Shown here: in pieces, positions 22,425-33,887 of the stretch
Layout of the letters: each line of letters starts with the position of its first letter
How positions within the stretch are numbered: the stretch's first letter is position 1
NCBI RefSeq assembly: GCF_020379485.1
Contig: NC_063445.1
Location: 51,981,422 to 52,045,421, forward strand
Direction of reading: 5' to 3'
Origin: Brassica napus
Taxonomy: Eukaryota; Streptophyta; Magnoliopsida; Brassicales; Brassicaceae
Length of the DNA: 64,000 nt
Made by a program: the position numbers and the translations under genes
Notes under the pieces: model-generated
Database searches by the model: none
Told to the model about the DNA's origin: nothing
The model's input: only the letters and a program-made list of their open reading frames with translations

Positions 22425-23260
22425 GTTGTCCAGACGACTAAACTATACGTCGTCTGGTCAACGCAGAGGTTATTTTTGCAATTGACTTTGAAATCTGTTA
22501 TTTCGGACGACTGAAAAATAAGTCCTCTACTATTGTTTGGCTAAAAAAAAACTCCAAAAAAGCTAGACGACTTACATTTCAGTCGTCATAGGTTAGTTTT
22601 GCATTTGACTGGATTATTTCAGAAGTTTGACTTTTCTGAACGACTTACATTTCAGTCGTCTAGTGAAAATTAAAATAATAATATTTTTTTTAAAAGTAGA
22701 CGACTTACAGTTAAGTCGTCATAGGTTAGTTTTGCAATTGAAAAAAAAACTTCAAGATTTAATTATATACAGACGACTTATAATTCAGTCGTCCACGAGA
22801 CGACTGAAATGTAAGTCGTCCAGGATTTACGAGGTTTGACCAGAATCTCGGAAAAAAATCCTGGACGACTTACAAGTAAGTCGTCTCGTGGATGACTGAA
22901 TTATAAGTCGTCTGTGTATAATTAAATTTGAAGTTTTTTTTTCAATTGCAAAACTAACCTATGACGACTTAACTGTAAGTCGTCTACTTTTAAAAAAATA
23001 TTATTATTTTGATTTTCGCCAGACGACTGAAATGTAAGTCGTCTGGGGAAGTCAAACTTCTGAAATTATCCAGTCAAATGCAAAACTAACCTATGACGAC
23101 TGAAATGTAAGTCGTCTAGGTTCTTTGGAATTTTTTTTGAAACCAAACAAAAACAGACGACTTAACTTTCAATCATCTCAGGTTACAGATTTCAAAGTCA
23201 ATTGCAAAAATAACCTCTACGTTGACCAGACGACTTCCAGGTAAGTTGTCTACAGCCAGA
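22425..23260. repeat. Long fold-back, about 400-bp arms
   Basis: Sequence on either side of position 22842 is inverted over about 400 bp. Paired landmarks include CGTCTGGTCAACGCAGAGG (22451) with its near-complement at 23214-23232, and GTCGTCCAGGA (22815) with TCCTGGACGAC (ending 22869). The spacer is about 25 bp. The arms contain several copies of the GACGACTTACA...TGTAAGTCGTC palindrome and small mismatches. A transcript would form a long, slightly imperfect hairpin. Confidence 0.85.
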
Positions 23261-24346
23261 CGACTTCCCAAGTAAGTCGTCTGACGAACAGATCTGGAAA
23301 AAAACTCGATGTCATACCTTAAATTGGTGAGATAAGTTCCTTAGCATACATAAGGCTTCTCCAAGCACACAGAATCACAAACGAAAGTAACTCACCCAGA
23401 ATCGTTAGCTTCTATGACTCTATGAACCATAAAAAATTTAGAATCAAAATCTTGGGTTTTTTTAGCTCATTGTGGAGAGAAAGTGAGAGATATGTTGTGT
23501 TTAGTTCACAAGAATGGAAAAAGAAGAAGGGTAAATCGATTTTGGGAGCATTAAGAGCTTCAAATTGGTTGTTCATGGTGGTTGTGGTATTGATGACAAT
23601 GGCAATCTTGTAATTATTTGAAGATGATGAGGGTGAGAGAGTAAAAATGTCATTTTCGAAAAAAAAAAGAAAAAAAAGATTGACGGCATTTTCGTAAATT
23701 ATATGAACTTGTGGGGTGAATAGGGCAAAACCAATTTTCAAAAAAAAAAGAGGTTAGTTTTGTGTTTGACTTTAAGTTATAGGTCAATTCTGCAAAAAGC
23801 CCTATATTTTTTGGCTTAACAATTTTATACTTTTATATATTTATTATATATATATTATATTAAAAATTACTATCTATGAATTATGAAAAGCACATAACAA
23901 AATAATATATTTATTTTATTTGTGTGTTCATTTCAAATTTAATATGCATTTTAATCTTATCAAGCTTATATTATTAATTTCTTTATTTTATATAATACTA
24001 ATTAAAAATTTAAATTATTAAAAATAAAAGATAAAAGTTCTAGCTGACAAAAAAAGTTCTATGGTTTTTTTTTGCAATATAAGATATCATTTAGTAATTT
24101 TTTACTTGAAAAAAAAGTAAAATATATTAATTATGTAAAAATAGTATATATATGTTTAGTAACAAATTTAAACTAATTAATAATAATAATAATTGAACTA
24201 TATTATTAAATGAAACACAATAAAATATGTATATTTAATATTTGGGGCGATGAATAGTATAATACTATTCACAACCAAATTTGGTGGGATTGGAAATTGA
24301 ATTACATAAATTTTGGTGTTTTGGTGTCCCATTGGAGTTGGCCTAA

Positions 24347-25490
24347 GAGCATCTCCAACCCTTCCCTATATTTGCCTCTAAATGCTATAATAGAGTAAAA
24401 TCAGCTCCAATCCACCCCTATTTCTTCCCCTAAGATAGAGATTGCTATTTTTTCCTCTATATTTAGGGGAAAAAATAGCATTACTCTATAATAGAGACAA
24501 ACTTTTTTATTTACAAAATAATCCTCTAATATTTTATGATTGTAACTAAAATACTTATGTATGAAGAAATACAATTCTTACATATAAAATCACACCTTTT
24601 TGGTTACGTACTAATTATTAATTTTTATAACTATAGTTATAATTAAAATAAAAAAAATATTATTTATTTAAAAGTCAATTATAATTAAAATAAAATAAAA
24701 AAATATTATTTTATTTAAAAGTCAAAGACTTTTTATTTAAATATTAATCAATACAACATATTAATATGGGTTATTAATTGGCCGATGGTATATATCCGAA
24801 ATGGTCAACCATAGTGCAAACTATTCATGAGCCAGTAGGTCCAAAGAAAAAATATATTGCAGCACAACAAGAAGCATGTAGAAAAGATGTAGAACGTGCA
24901 TTCGGAGTTTTACAATCACGTTTTGCGATTGTGAAAGGACCGGTACGTTTTTGGAAAAAAAAAAGTACTACATGATATAATGACTACATGTATAATTTTA
25001 CATAATATGATTATTGAGGATGAGCGTGATCTCGATGCACCGATTGGAATTGGAAGAGAAGCTCTACCTCCGGAAGTCCAAATACCAGATAATGAAGATA
25101 ACCGATTCCAAGAGTTTCTAAGTCGATTCAGAAAAATCAAAGATAAAGAAGCTCATTTCTCACTTCGTAATGCATTAATTGATCATTTATGGGAAATATT
25201 TAGTAATAATGATTGTTAGATAATGGTACTTTGTTTTATTTTTTTTTGTCTAATGTATTTTTGTAATAAAATGTTTAATTTAAATATTTTTGCAATATTA
25301 TGAAAAAATTTCAAAAAGTATAATGAATGGGTTAATTTTCAACATTTACAAGTTAGAGGTGTAAAATGTAAAATAAAAAAAGAATCTTTCAAGAATATTC
25401 CTTTTTAGAGGAAAAAAATAGAGGAATACATTGGAGAGAAACTCACCTCTATTATAGAGGAAAAAATAGAGAAATACATTGGAGATAGTC
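24347..25490 (+). mobile_element. Deleted PIF/Harbinger element
   Basis: Ends GAGCATCTCCAACCC at 24347 and, reversed, GACTATCTCCAATG at 25490, with TAA at 24344-24346 and 25491-25493. The left TAA is also the right target duplication of the preceding Harbinger-like element, so the two sit back to back. Short CTCTATTATAGAGG-type palindromes lie near both ends. Only the 3' third of a transposase remains. Confidence 0.75.
24772..25219 (+). pseudogene. Harbinger transposase, C-terminal fragment with frameshift
   Basis: Two plus-strand frames join to a C-terminal transposase segment. The first runs from LADGIYPKWSTIV and includes DVERAFGVLQSRF with the last residue of the DDE triad. The second (to 25219) contains CIILHNMIIEDERD and ends FSNNDC. 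The break lies in the A-run at 24952-24962. Everything N-terminal to the LADGIYP segment, including both catalytic aspartates, is gone. Confidence 0.85.
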
Positions 25491-25559
25491 TAATAGACTT
25501 TTTGTGGTAAATTGCCACTTTTGAGTAAAAGATGAATCTTCCACTACAAGAAAACAGCA

Positions 25560-26100
25560 AGGATTCTGAGGGAAAAAATCGTCGGAAATTCGTCGGAATA
25601 TCGTTATTCCGACGACATACCGACGAAACAAGTCGTCGGAAATAATTCTTCGGAATTTCTTCTTTCCTCGGAAATCCCTCGGAATTTTCCGACGGAATTC
25701 CGAGGAAACAAACTTCCGAGGAAATTCCGAGGATCACTAGTTTGTCGGAAATGTCCTCGGAATATACCGAGGGAGAACTTCGTCGGGATATTTCCTCGGA
25801 CGTTCATCGATCGATGCGTTTTTGGACATATATACATCGATCGATAGGAATATACCGACGGACATGTTCCTCGGAATTCCGAGGAACATGTCCCTCGGTA
25901 TATTCCGAGGAACCGGTTCCTCGGAAAATTCCGAGGGAAATGTCCCTCGGTATATACAGAGGGAACAGTTCCTCGGTATATTCCGAGGAACAGGTCCCTC
26001 GGTATATTCCGAACGTTTTTTTGTAAACAGATCGATCGACGGATTTATGTCCAAAAACGCATCGATCGATCGAGTAAAAAATATAATTAATTTCCTCGGA
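25560..26100. repeat. Subterminal repeats of the CACTA 3' end, copy 1
   Basis: Dense direct and inverted copies of TTCCGAGG/CCTCGGAA with a few ATCGATCGAT palindromes. The same organisation occurs at 29915-30460 and at the other end of the element (39850-40195). Confidence 0.85.
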
Positions 26101-26253
26101 ATGTAAAAAATATTAATTTAAAAAAAAAAAAAAAAATTCTGAAATTTAAATTCGAAAATATGAAATTAAAATTAAAATTGAAATCATATTAATTAATATT
26201 CAAAGTTTCACAAATAAAAATAAAACATTCCGAGTTTTTGGAAAAAAAAAAAA

Positions 26254-28452
26254 CTATGGGTCTGGAACGTCCGGGAACACCTCGTTCGGGTACATCCTCT
26301 GCATCATCTCCATCATTTGCTGGTTCAGCCTCCTCTGTGCCTCATAGCCCGCCTGTTGAGCCGCCATCTGGGTCTCCAACAAAGATATACGATCATCTTT
26401 GTCCTTCAACTGAGCCGTAAGTACTTCTGGATCAACAAAGGGCGGTGGTGCAGAAGAAGGAGGAACCGACCGGGTGCGACGACTCAAACCGACCAAACGT
26501 CCCTTCTTCTTTGGAACCGACTGAATAGAAAATAGCCAAATTTACAAATTTAAACCAAGAAATAAATGAATTGAACTTTAAAAAAAAAAAGAACTTACGG
26601 ATACAACGATTTCGTTGATTCGAAACCGGGACAAGTTGGTCGAAGCCGTCGAAGCGTCATCCTCGGTTTGAAGCTGAGACACTTCGTCTACCACCTGAGT
26701 TTGGACCAGGTCGACCACGTCCCTCACAAGACCGTCATCAATCTGGCCGGTCTTCTTGTTGGTATACGCCCTCCTCATTAGGGCGAGATCATCAACCGGC
26801 TCGCCATCATTTTCTTCCGCCTTGAAAAAAAACATAAATTAAAGAAACATTAGAAATTAGATGAAATGCACAAAAAATTAAAATTCTGAAACTCAAATAA
26901 TTGAAGAAAAAGCGGTTGAACTTACCATGCGATCTCCCAGAGTGGCAATAGATTGAGCACCCAAGTTATGCTTGTAGATGCCCTTCCCTTTACGGTCGCT
27001 CCTACGGTTGGTGGAGTTGGTGGAAGAAGTTTCTTTCGTCTCTTCTTTATCCCAATGCGCACACAACTCCTTCCAGACCGTGTCGTTCATCGACTTTGGG
27101 ACCTTTTAATAAAAAAAAAAGAAAATAGTTTAATAAATTAAAAAATAGTTTAATAAATTAAATCGAACCTTATTGATTTCCCACTTCTTCTTCCACTCGT
27201 GGATCTGCTTCCCATAGTTGTCCATAACTTTATGGACGAAGTGGTGATAGATAAAGAGCGTCTCATCGGAATTCCAGTTGAACTCTTGCTGAAAAAAAAA
27301 CAATTAGTAGAAAATTTATATTAAAGATTAAAAATATAAGTAAAAAATTAGAATACTTACCGCAATCTGACGAAACCACAGAACCTGCTTGTCGGTAGGG
27401 AAGTGAGTGAAAGTCGGATGTCCACTGTCGAGGGCCGAGTACATCATACGGTTGATCCATGCGCTAATCTCGTTCCCGGATCGGTTGAACCTAATAAAAA
27501 GAATAAACGGTTAATAATGAATCCAAATTTAAAGAAAAAAAAATGTTTAATTACCATGTTTGACCTCGTCCACGTGGATACGGAGTGAGATACGGAAGAT
27601 GGTCAAGACCGGGCTGTTGAACCAACTCCGCAACACGCATCACTCCCGGAGGACCCGGAGGAACAGGAGCGGATGCAGCAGCGGGAGCGAGAGGAGCAGG
27701 AGCGGGTGCAGCAGAGGGAGATGTATGGTTGGAGTTGTGGGGCGAAGGGGAATCCTGAAAATGGTTGGAATCCCGAGACTGGCTCCCCGTACCACCACGA
27801 CCACGACGCTGTCGAGGCCGGGTCTAATCATTATGAGACTTGTAAATTAAAAAAAAATATTTAATAAATAGAGAAATATATAAATTAATTTAAAAAAAAA
27901 AAATCACAAATAATTTAATCACAAAAAAAGATTTATATATATTAAAAATATTTAATAAATATATAAAAATAGTTCTAGTAAACAAAAAATAGTTTTAATA
28001 AATAAAAATAGTTTAATAATTACAAAAAAATAGTTTTAATAATATATATATATATATATATTAAAAATATTTTTAAATCCCAAATAATAGTTTTTAATCA
28101 CAAGAAAAGTTTTATAGATATTTAAAATGTTTTGTAAAATCCAAAAATTCGAATTTATATACAATTTTTTTTTTTTAAATCCAAAAAATCGAATTTATAT
28201 AGAAAAATCGATTTGTAAAATACAAAAATCAATTTTATATACAAAAATCGATTTTATAAATACAAAAAAAATAAAAAAATAATAAAAAAATTCTAAATCA
28301 ATTCAACAAAACAAATTATTCAACCAAATCATAATTCTAAACCTATTATACAACCAAATCACAATCCTAACCAATCACCCTAACAAAAATCTATCAAAAC
28401 TACACAAAACCTAACAAATAGAACCTAAGAGAGTGGGATAGGGTCCTTACAT
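26254..28452 (-). pseudogene. CACTA TNPA-like (Transposase_24/ptta) gene, copy 1
   Basis: Minus-strand exons can be followed at about 27837-27555, 27490-27361, 27288-27169, 27102-26926, 26820-26599 and 26520-26254, ending MYPNEVFPDVPDP. Recognisable parts are a Pro/Ala-rich N-terminus, FNRSGNEISAWINRMMY, and [11 protein letters not shown] followed by an NRR and a GAQS segment. A C-terminal coiled coil begins QLKDKDDRISLLE. This is the second CACTA protein, related to the subterminal-repeat binder. By comparison with copy 2, the AT of the start codon lies at 28452-28451 and the G follows a 600-bp intron. Here the acceptor AG is changed to AA and the fifth codon CAG to TAG, so the normal start is lost. 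The rest of the frame is intact. Confidence 0.8.
27838..28450. other. AT-rich first intron of TNPA-like copy 1
   Basis: Between the 5' leader exon and the first main coding exon; mostly poly-A and TA runs. Its equivalent in copy 2 is 31964-32565. Confidence 0.65.
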
Positions 28453-28683
28453 GATTTGTGTAAGAGAAGGGGGGGATCGCCGGAGATATCGTCGGATTTC
28501 CGGGAAAATCGCCGGAAAGTAGAGAGGAGTCGCGCAGAGGAAGAAGAGAGAAATGGGGAAGAAGAAGCGACTCGTGGTTATAAAACCTAGGGTCCGACGG
28601 ATAATATCCGTCGGAATTCTAATTTCAATTTTCGCGAAATATTTGCCCGGTAAAATGAAAATATTCCGAGGTAATACCGAGGA

Positions 28684-29897
28684 AACTGGCAACCTTTTCT
28701 TTTGAAGAAAAGAACGCACACCTATCGATCCATTTATAAGTTTTTTTTTTTAAAACTTAGACATTGATAAGTATTATACTATCATTTGCGAAGTAGTTAT
28801 GCATCATGGAAACTGGCAACCTTTTCTTTTGAAGAAAAGAACGCACACCTATCGATCCATTTATAAGTTTTTTTTTTAAAAACTTAGACATTGATAAGTA
28901 TTATACTATCATTTGCGAAGTAATGTTTTGCAAAGGAACTATCACTTTAAAAGTTATAGCGATTAATATTGTTTATACATTTAATCAATTTTACATATAA
29001 TTGTTTTATAATTAAAAATGAATTTTACATTAGATATATTAGAATTATATTTTATATTAGATAATCGATAAAAAAAGTTTAGAAAATAAGAAAATTCCTA
29101 TATATTGTGTTGTTATCTAGAAATAATATTTTTCTATAATAAAATTTAAAATTAAGATATAATATCATTTATAATTAAATATAATCAAACACAAATATTT
29201 GTATAAATATATTTTCTAAAATATTAATTTTTCGCAACAAAGCTCTTACTTTAAAAATTAGAGTGGTTAATATCTTTTATAACATAATGAATTTTCACAT
29301 AGTTATTTTATAACTAAAAATTAATTTTATGTTAGATATATTAGATTTATATTTTATATTAGATAATTGATAAAAAATATATTTTAGAAAATAAGATAAT
29401 TCATATATATATATCGTTTGTTATCTAGAAATAATATTTTATATTATAACAGTAAAATAATTTATAATTAAATATAATCAGACAAAACATTTATATAAAG
29501 ATATTTTCTAAAATATTTCTAATGTGAGTGATTTTAAAATTTCAACACAATAATAAGCATTTATATATTTTGATGAAAAATTGTCATATATAAATAATTT
29601 GATGATTGATTTAATTTTTTCGAAGACATAGGTAATAATTTATCATGTCGATGTTTGAATTAATAAAAAATAAAATAATAAGTATCTTTAACAACACTAT
29701 GCCCACATATGTGGGCAAATGTCACGCTAAAATGTTTTTAAAAATAGTCCATTGTAAAAAAATAATAGAGTAAATAGTAAAAAAATCGTAGATATTTGAC
29801 ATAAAAAGGAGTAAATATATTTTTGTAAATCAGATCATGATTATTTTCAAAAATATCATGGTAATAGATATCTCCCAATGTAAGTAGATCAGAGATG
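28684..29897. other. AT-rich segment between the two CACTA 3' ends
   Basis: It begins with a 127-bp direct repeat (from 28681 and from 28808, first words GGAAACTGGC). A diverged repeat of about 300 bp follows (28928-29235 and on). No frame longer than chance. A 16-bp palindrome GCCCACATATGTGGGC lies at 29701-29716. The origin is unknown; it may be sequence picked up during element rearrangement or the flank of an older insertion. Confidence 0.6.
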
Positions 29898-32811
29898 CAC
29901 TACAAGAAAATAGCAAGGATTCTGAGGGAAAAAATCGTCGGAATTTCGTCGGACTATCGTTATTCCGACGACATACCGACGAAACAAGTCGTCGGAAATA
30001 AATCCTCGGAATTTCTTCTTTCCTCGGAAATTCCTCTGAATTTTCCGACGGAATTCTAAGGAAATAAACTTTCGAGGAAATTCCAAGGATCACTAGTTTG
30101 TCGGAAAGGTCCTCGGAATATACCGAGGGAGAACTTCGTCGGGATACTTCCTCGGACGTTCATCGATCGATGCGTTTTTAGTCATATATACATCGATCGA
30201 TAGGAATATACCGAGGGACATATTCCTCGGAATATTCCGATGAATGTGTCCCTCGGTATATTCCGAGGGATCTGTCCCTCGGAATATTCCGAGGGAAATG
30301 TCCCTCGGTATATACCGAGGAACCGTTCCCTCGGTATATTCCGAGGAAAGGTTTCCCTCGGTATATTCCGAACGTTTTTTTATAAACAGATCGATCGATG
30401 GATTTATCTCCAAAAACGCATCGATCGATCGAGTAAAAAATATAATTAATTTCCTCGGAATGTAAAAAATATTAATTTTTAAAAAAAAATAAAATTTCTG
30501 AAATTTAAATTCGAAAATATGAAATTAAAATTAAAAATGAAATCATATTAATTAATATTCAAAGTTTCACAAATAAAAATAAAACATTCCGAGTTTTTGG
30601 AAAAAAAAAAAAACTACGGGTCTGACACGTCCGGGAATACCTCGTTCGGGTACATCCTCTGCATCATCTCCATCATTTGCTGGTTCAGCCTCCTCTGTGC
30701 CTCATAGCCCGCCTGTAGAGCCGCCATCTGGGTCTCCAACAAAGATATACGATCATCTTTGTCCTTCAACTGAGCCGTAAGCACTTCTGGATCAACAAAG
30801 GGCGGTGGTGCAGAAGAAGGAGGAACCGACCGGGTGCGACGACCCAAACCGACCAAACGTCCCTTCTTCTTTGGAACCGACTGAATAGAAAATAGCCAAA
30901 TTTACAAATTTAAACCAAGAAATAAATGAATTGAACTTTAAAAAAAAAAGAACTTACGGATTCAACGATTTCGTTGATTCGAAACCGGGACAAGTTGGTC
31001 GAAGCCGTCGAAGCGTCATCCTCGGTTTGAAGCTGAGACACTTCTCTACCACCTGAGTTTGGACCAGGTCGACCACGTCCCTCACAAGACCGTCATCAAT
31101 CTGGCCGGTCTTCTTGTTGGTATACGCCCTCCTCATTAGGGCGAGATCATCAACCGGCTCGCCATCATTTTCTTCCGCCTTGAAAAAAAAAAAAATTAAA
31201 GAAACATTAGAAATTAGAAGAAATGCACAATAAATTAAAATTCTGAAACTCAAATAATTGAAAAAAAAACGGTTGAACTTACCATGCGATCTCCCAGAGT
31301 GGCAATAGATTGAGCACCCAAGTTATGCTTGTAGATGCCCTTCCCTTTACGGTCGCTCCTGCGGTTGGTGGAGTTGGTGGAAGAAGTTTCTTTCGTCTCT
31401 TCTTTATCCCAATGCGCACACAACTCCTTCCAGTTCATCGACTTGGGGACCTTTTAATAATAAAAAAAAAATAGTTTAATAAATTAAAAAATTGTTTAAT
31501 AAATTAAAAAATTGTTTAATAAATTAAATCGAACCTTATTGATATCCCACTTCTTCTTCCACTCGTGGATCTGCTTCCCATAGTTGTCCATTACTTTATG
31601 GACGAAGTGGTGATAGATAATAAAAAGAATAAACGGTTAATAATGAATCCAAATTTAAAGAAAAAAATGTTTAATTACCATGTTTGACCCCGTCCATGTG
31701 GATACGGAGTGAGATACGGAAGATGGTCACGACCGGGCTGTTGAACCAACTCCGCAACACGCATCACTCCCGGAGGACCCGGAGGAACAGGAGCGGATGC
31801 AGCAGCGGGAGCGAGAGGAGCAGGAGCGGGTGCAGCAGAGGGAGATGTATGGTTGGAGCTGTGGGGCGCAGGGGAATCCTGAAAATTGCTGGAATCCCGA
31901 GACTGGCTCCCCGTACCACCACGACTACGACGCTGTCGAGGCCGGGTCTGATCATCATGAGACCTGTAAATTAAAAAAATATATTTAATAAATAGAGAAA
32001 TATATTAATTAATTTTGTTTTTAAAAAAATCCAAATAATATAGTGACGAAAAAGATTTATATATATTAAAAATATTTAATAAATATATAAAAATAGTTCT
32101 AATAAACAAAAAATAGTTTTAATAAATAAAAATAGTTTAATAATTAAAAAAAAATTTTTAATAATATATATATATAAAAATATTTTTAAATCCCAAATAA
32201 TAGTTTTTAATCACAAAAAAAGTTTTATAGATATTTAAAATGTTTTGTAAAATCCAAAAAAATCGAATTTGTATACCAAATCTTTTTTGTAAAATCCAAA
32301 AAATCGAATTTATATAGAAAAATCGATTTGTAAAATAAAAAAAATTGATTTTATATACAAAAATCGATTTTATAAATACAAAAAAAAAAAAAATTATAAA
32401 AAAATTCTACATCAATTCAACAAAACAAATTATTCAACCAAATCATAATTCTAAACCTATTATACAACCAAATCACAATCCTAACCAATCACCCTAACAA
32501 AAATCTATCAAAACTACACAAAAACCTAACAAATAGAACCTAAGAGAGTGGGATAGGGTCCTTACATGATTTGTGTAAGAGAAGGGGGAGATCGCCGGAG
32601 ATATCGTCGGATTTAAGGGGGAAATTGCCGGAAAGGAGAGAGGAGTCGCGCAGAGGAAGAAGAGAGAAATGGGGAAGAAGAAGCGGCTCGTGGTTATAAA
32701 ACCTAGGGTCCGACGGATAATATCCGTCGGAATTCCGTCGGAATTCTAATTTCAATTTTCGCGAAATATTTGCCCGGTAAAATGAAAATATTCCGAGGAA
32801 ATACCGAGGAA
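29898..32811 (-). repeat. Second copy of the CACTA 3' region
   Basis: Collinear with 25544-28683 at an offset of about 4.35 kb, beginning again with a terminal CACTACAAGAAAATAGC (one base changed). It is flanked on the left by ATG and no matching terminus with ATG exists in the window, so it is not an independent complete element. Confidence 0.85.
30614..32567 (-). pseudogene. CACTA TNPA-like gene, copy 2, deleted and frameshifted
   Basis: Start region intact: AT at 32567-32566, donor GTAAGG, acceptor TTTACAG ending at 31964, and G at 31963 together make ATG TCT CAT GAT (MSHDDQTRPRQRR). Downstream the gene is broken. About 240 bp covering the 5' part of the fourth coding segment and all of the FNRSGNEISAW exon are missing near 31619. 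Ten bases are missing near 31434 (KSMND region), and one base near 31044. The C-terminal coiled-coil exon (30614-30880) is open and almost identical to copy 1. Confidence 0.8.
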
Positions 32812-33270
32812 CTAGTGTTTGGGGTTTCAAAACATCAATTTTTTTGCCGTATTTCATTTCTTATACAATTGTAATGCATACCATTGAGGATTCTTTGTAT
32901 AGATGAGCATAAACCATGAAATAACAAATTTCAAAACTAATTGAAAGTATTCCCTTTACCGTTCATTAAAAGGTATAAGTGTTTCTCTTATGTTGTGGGA
33001 TTTCGTTCATACAATCGGAAAAGTGTTAATTATACGGTAAGGAACAAATATTTGACTTCATAATGAACGTAAGACACTTAATAAGGGTTATATAGGTGTT
33101 ATTCAAACCGCAAAACGTTGTTTTCGGTTTAAAAACCATATTTCCTCGGAATTTCCTCGGATTATTCCGAGGGAACTCCGAGGAAACCCTCTTCTTCCTC
33201 GGATTTCCTCGGAATATTCCAAGGAAATTCCGAGGAACTAGTGTTTGGGGTTTCAATACGTCAATTTTTT

Positions 33271-33870
33271 TTATAAACGGATCAATCGATGTATATATAT
33301 CCAAAAACGCATCGATCGATCACTAAGATGGACCGGACCATAAGAATGTGATCGATCGATGAGATTATCCCATCGATCGATCGAGAATCTCAAGTGTTCC
33401 TCGGAAATCTTGTAAGTTTTATTATAAACGGATCGATCGATGGATATATGTCCAAAAACGCATCGATCGATCACTAAGATGCACCGGACCGTAAGAATGT
33501 GATCGATCGATGAAATTATCCCGTCGATCGATCGAGAATCTCAAGTGTTCCTCGGAATGTCCTCGGAAAATCTTGTAAGTTTTTTTATAAACGGATCGAT
33601 CGATGGATATATGTCCAAAAACGCATCGATCGATCACTAAGATGCACCGGACCGTAAGAATGTGATCGATCGATGAGATTATCCCATCGATCGATCGAGA
33701 ATCTCAAATGTTCCTCGGAATGTCCTCGGAAAATCTTGTAAATTTTTTTATAAATGGATCGATCGATGGATATATGTCCAAAAACGGATCGATCGATCAC
33801 TAAGATGGACCAAAGCGTAAGAATGTGATCGATCGATCCGTATTTGTTCAAAAACGCATCGATCGATGCG
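33271..33870. repeat. Tandem 151-163-bp repeats with ATCGATCGAT palindromes
   Basis: Three full units and a partial one start at 33271, 33422, 33585 and 33748 (first words TTATAAACGGATC). Each unit contains four ATCGATCGAT-type palindromes plus CCTCGGAA motifs like those at the ends of the CACTA element. The array ends just upstream of the TATA box of the ATHILA-like gene. Minus-strand frames across it are repeat artefacts. Confidence 0.9.
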
Positions 33871-33887
33871 TGTGCGGGAAACAGAAT

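Larger units (their letters stand above)
19469..23802. mobile_element. MULE-like element with GACGACTT/AAGTCGTC repeats
   Basis: Flanked by the 9-bp direct repeat TATATTTTT (19460-19468 and 23803-23811), the target length typical of Mutator-like elements. The ends align imperfectly as GGGGTTTTTGCCAAAACTAA and GGGCTTTTTGCAGAATTGAC. No transposase is visible in 4.3 kb. Instead the element is filled with variants of GACGACTTACATTTCAGTCGTC in both orientations, two fold-backs (20235-20520 and 22425-23260), two direct-repeat modules (20630-21230 and 21290-21800) and a 20-bp tandem array. A 109-codon minus-strand frame (23412-23741) has no recognised family. A poly-T run lies at about 19769-19797. 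Confidence 0.7.
19204..24343. mobile_element. Non-autonomous Harbinger-like element with nested MULE-like element
   Basis: Ends AGGTATCTCCAACCAAG at 19204 and, on the other strand, GGCCAACTCCAATGGG at 24343, with TAA at 19201-19203 and 24344-24346. The outer parts (19204-19468 and 23812-24343) repeat a TTTGGTGTTTTGGTGTC motif near both ends and are otherwise AT-rich, with no transposase. The interior is the MULE-like insertion. Confidence 0.65.

Noticed and set aside
29701..29716. GCCCACATATGTGGGC palindrome as a Helitron 3' hairpin
   Set aside because: No CTRR terminus follows at the expected distance on either strand, and no TC start could be assigned.
33271..33870. CRISPR-like repeat-spacer pattern
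   Set aside because: Units are long contiguous tandem repeats without unique spacers, and the sequence is clearly plant nuclear DNA.
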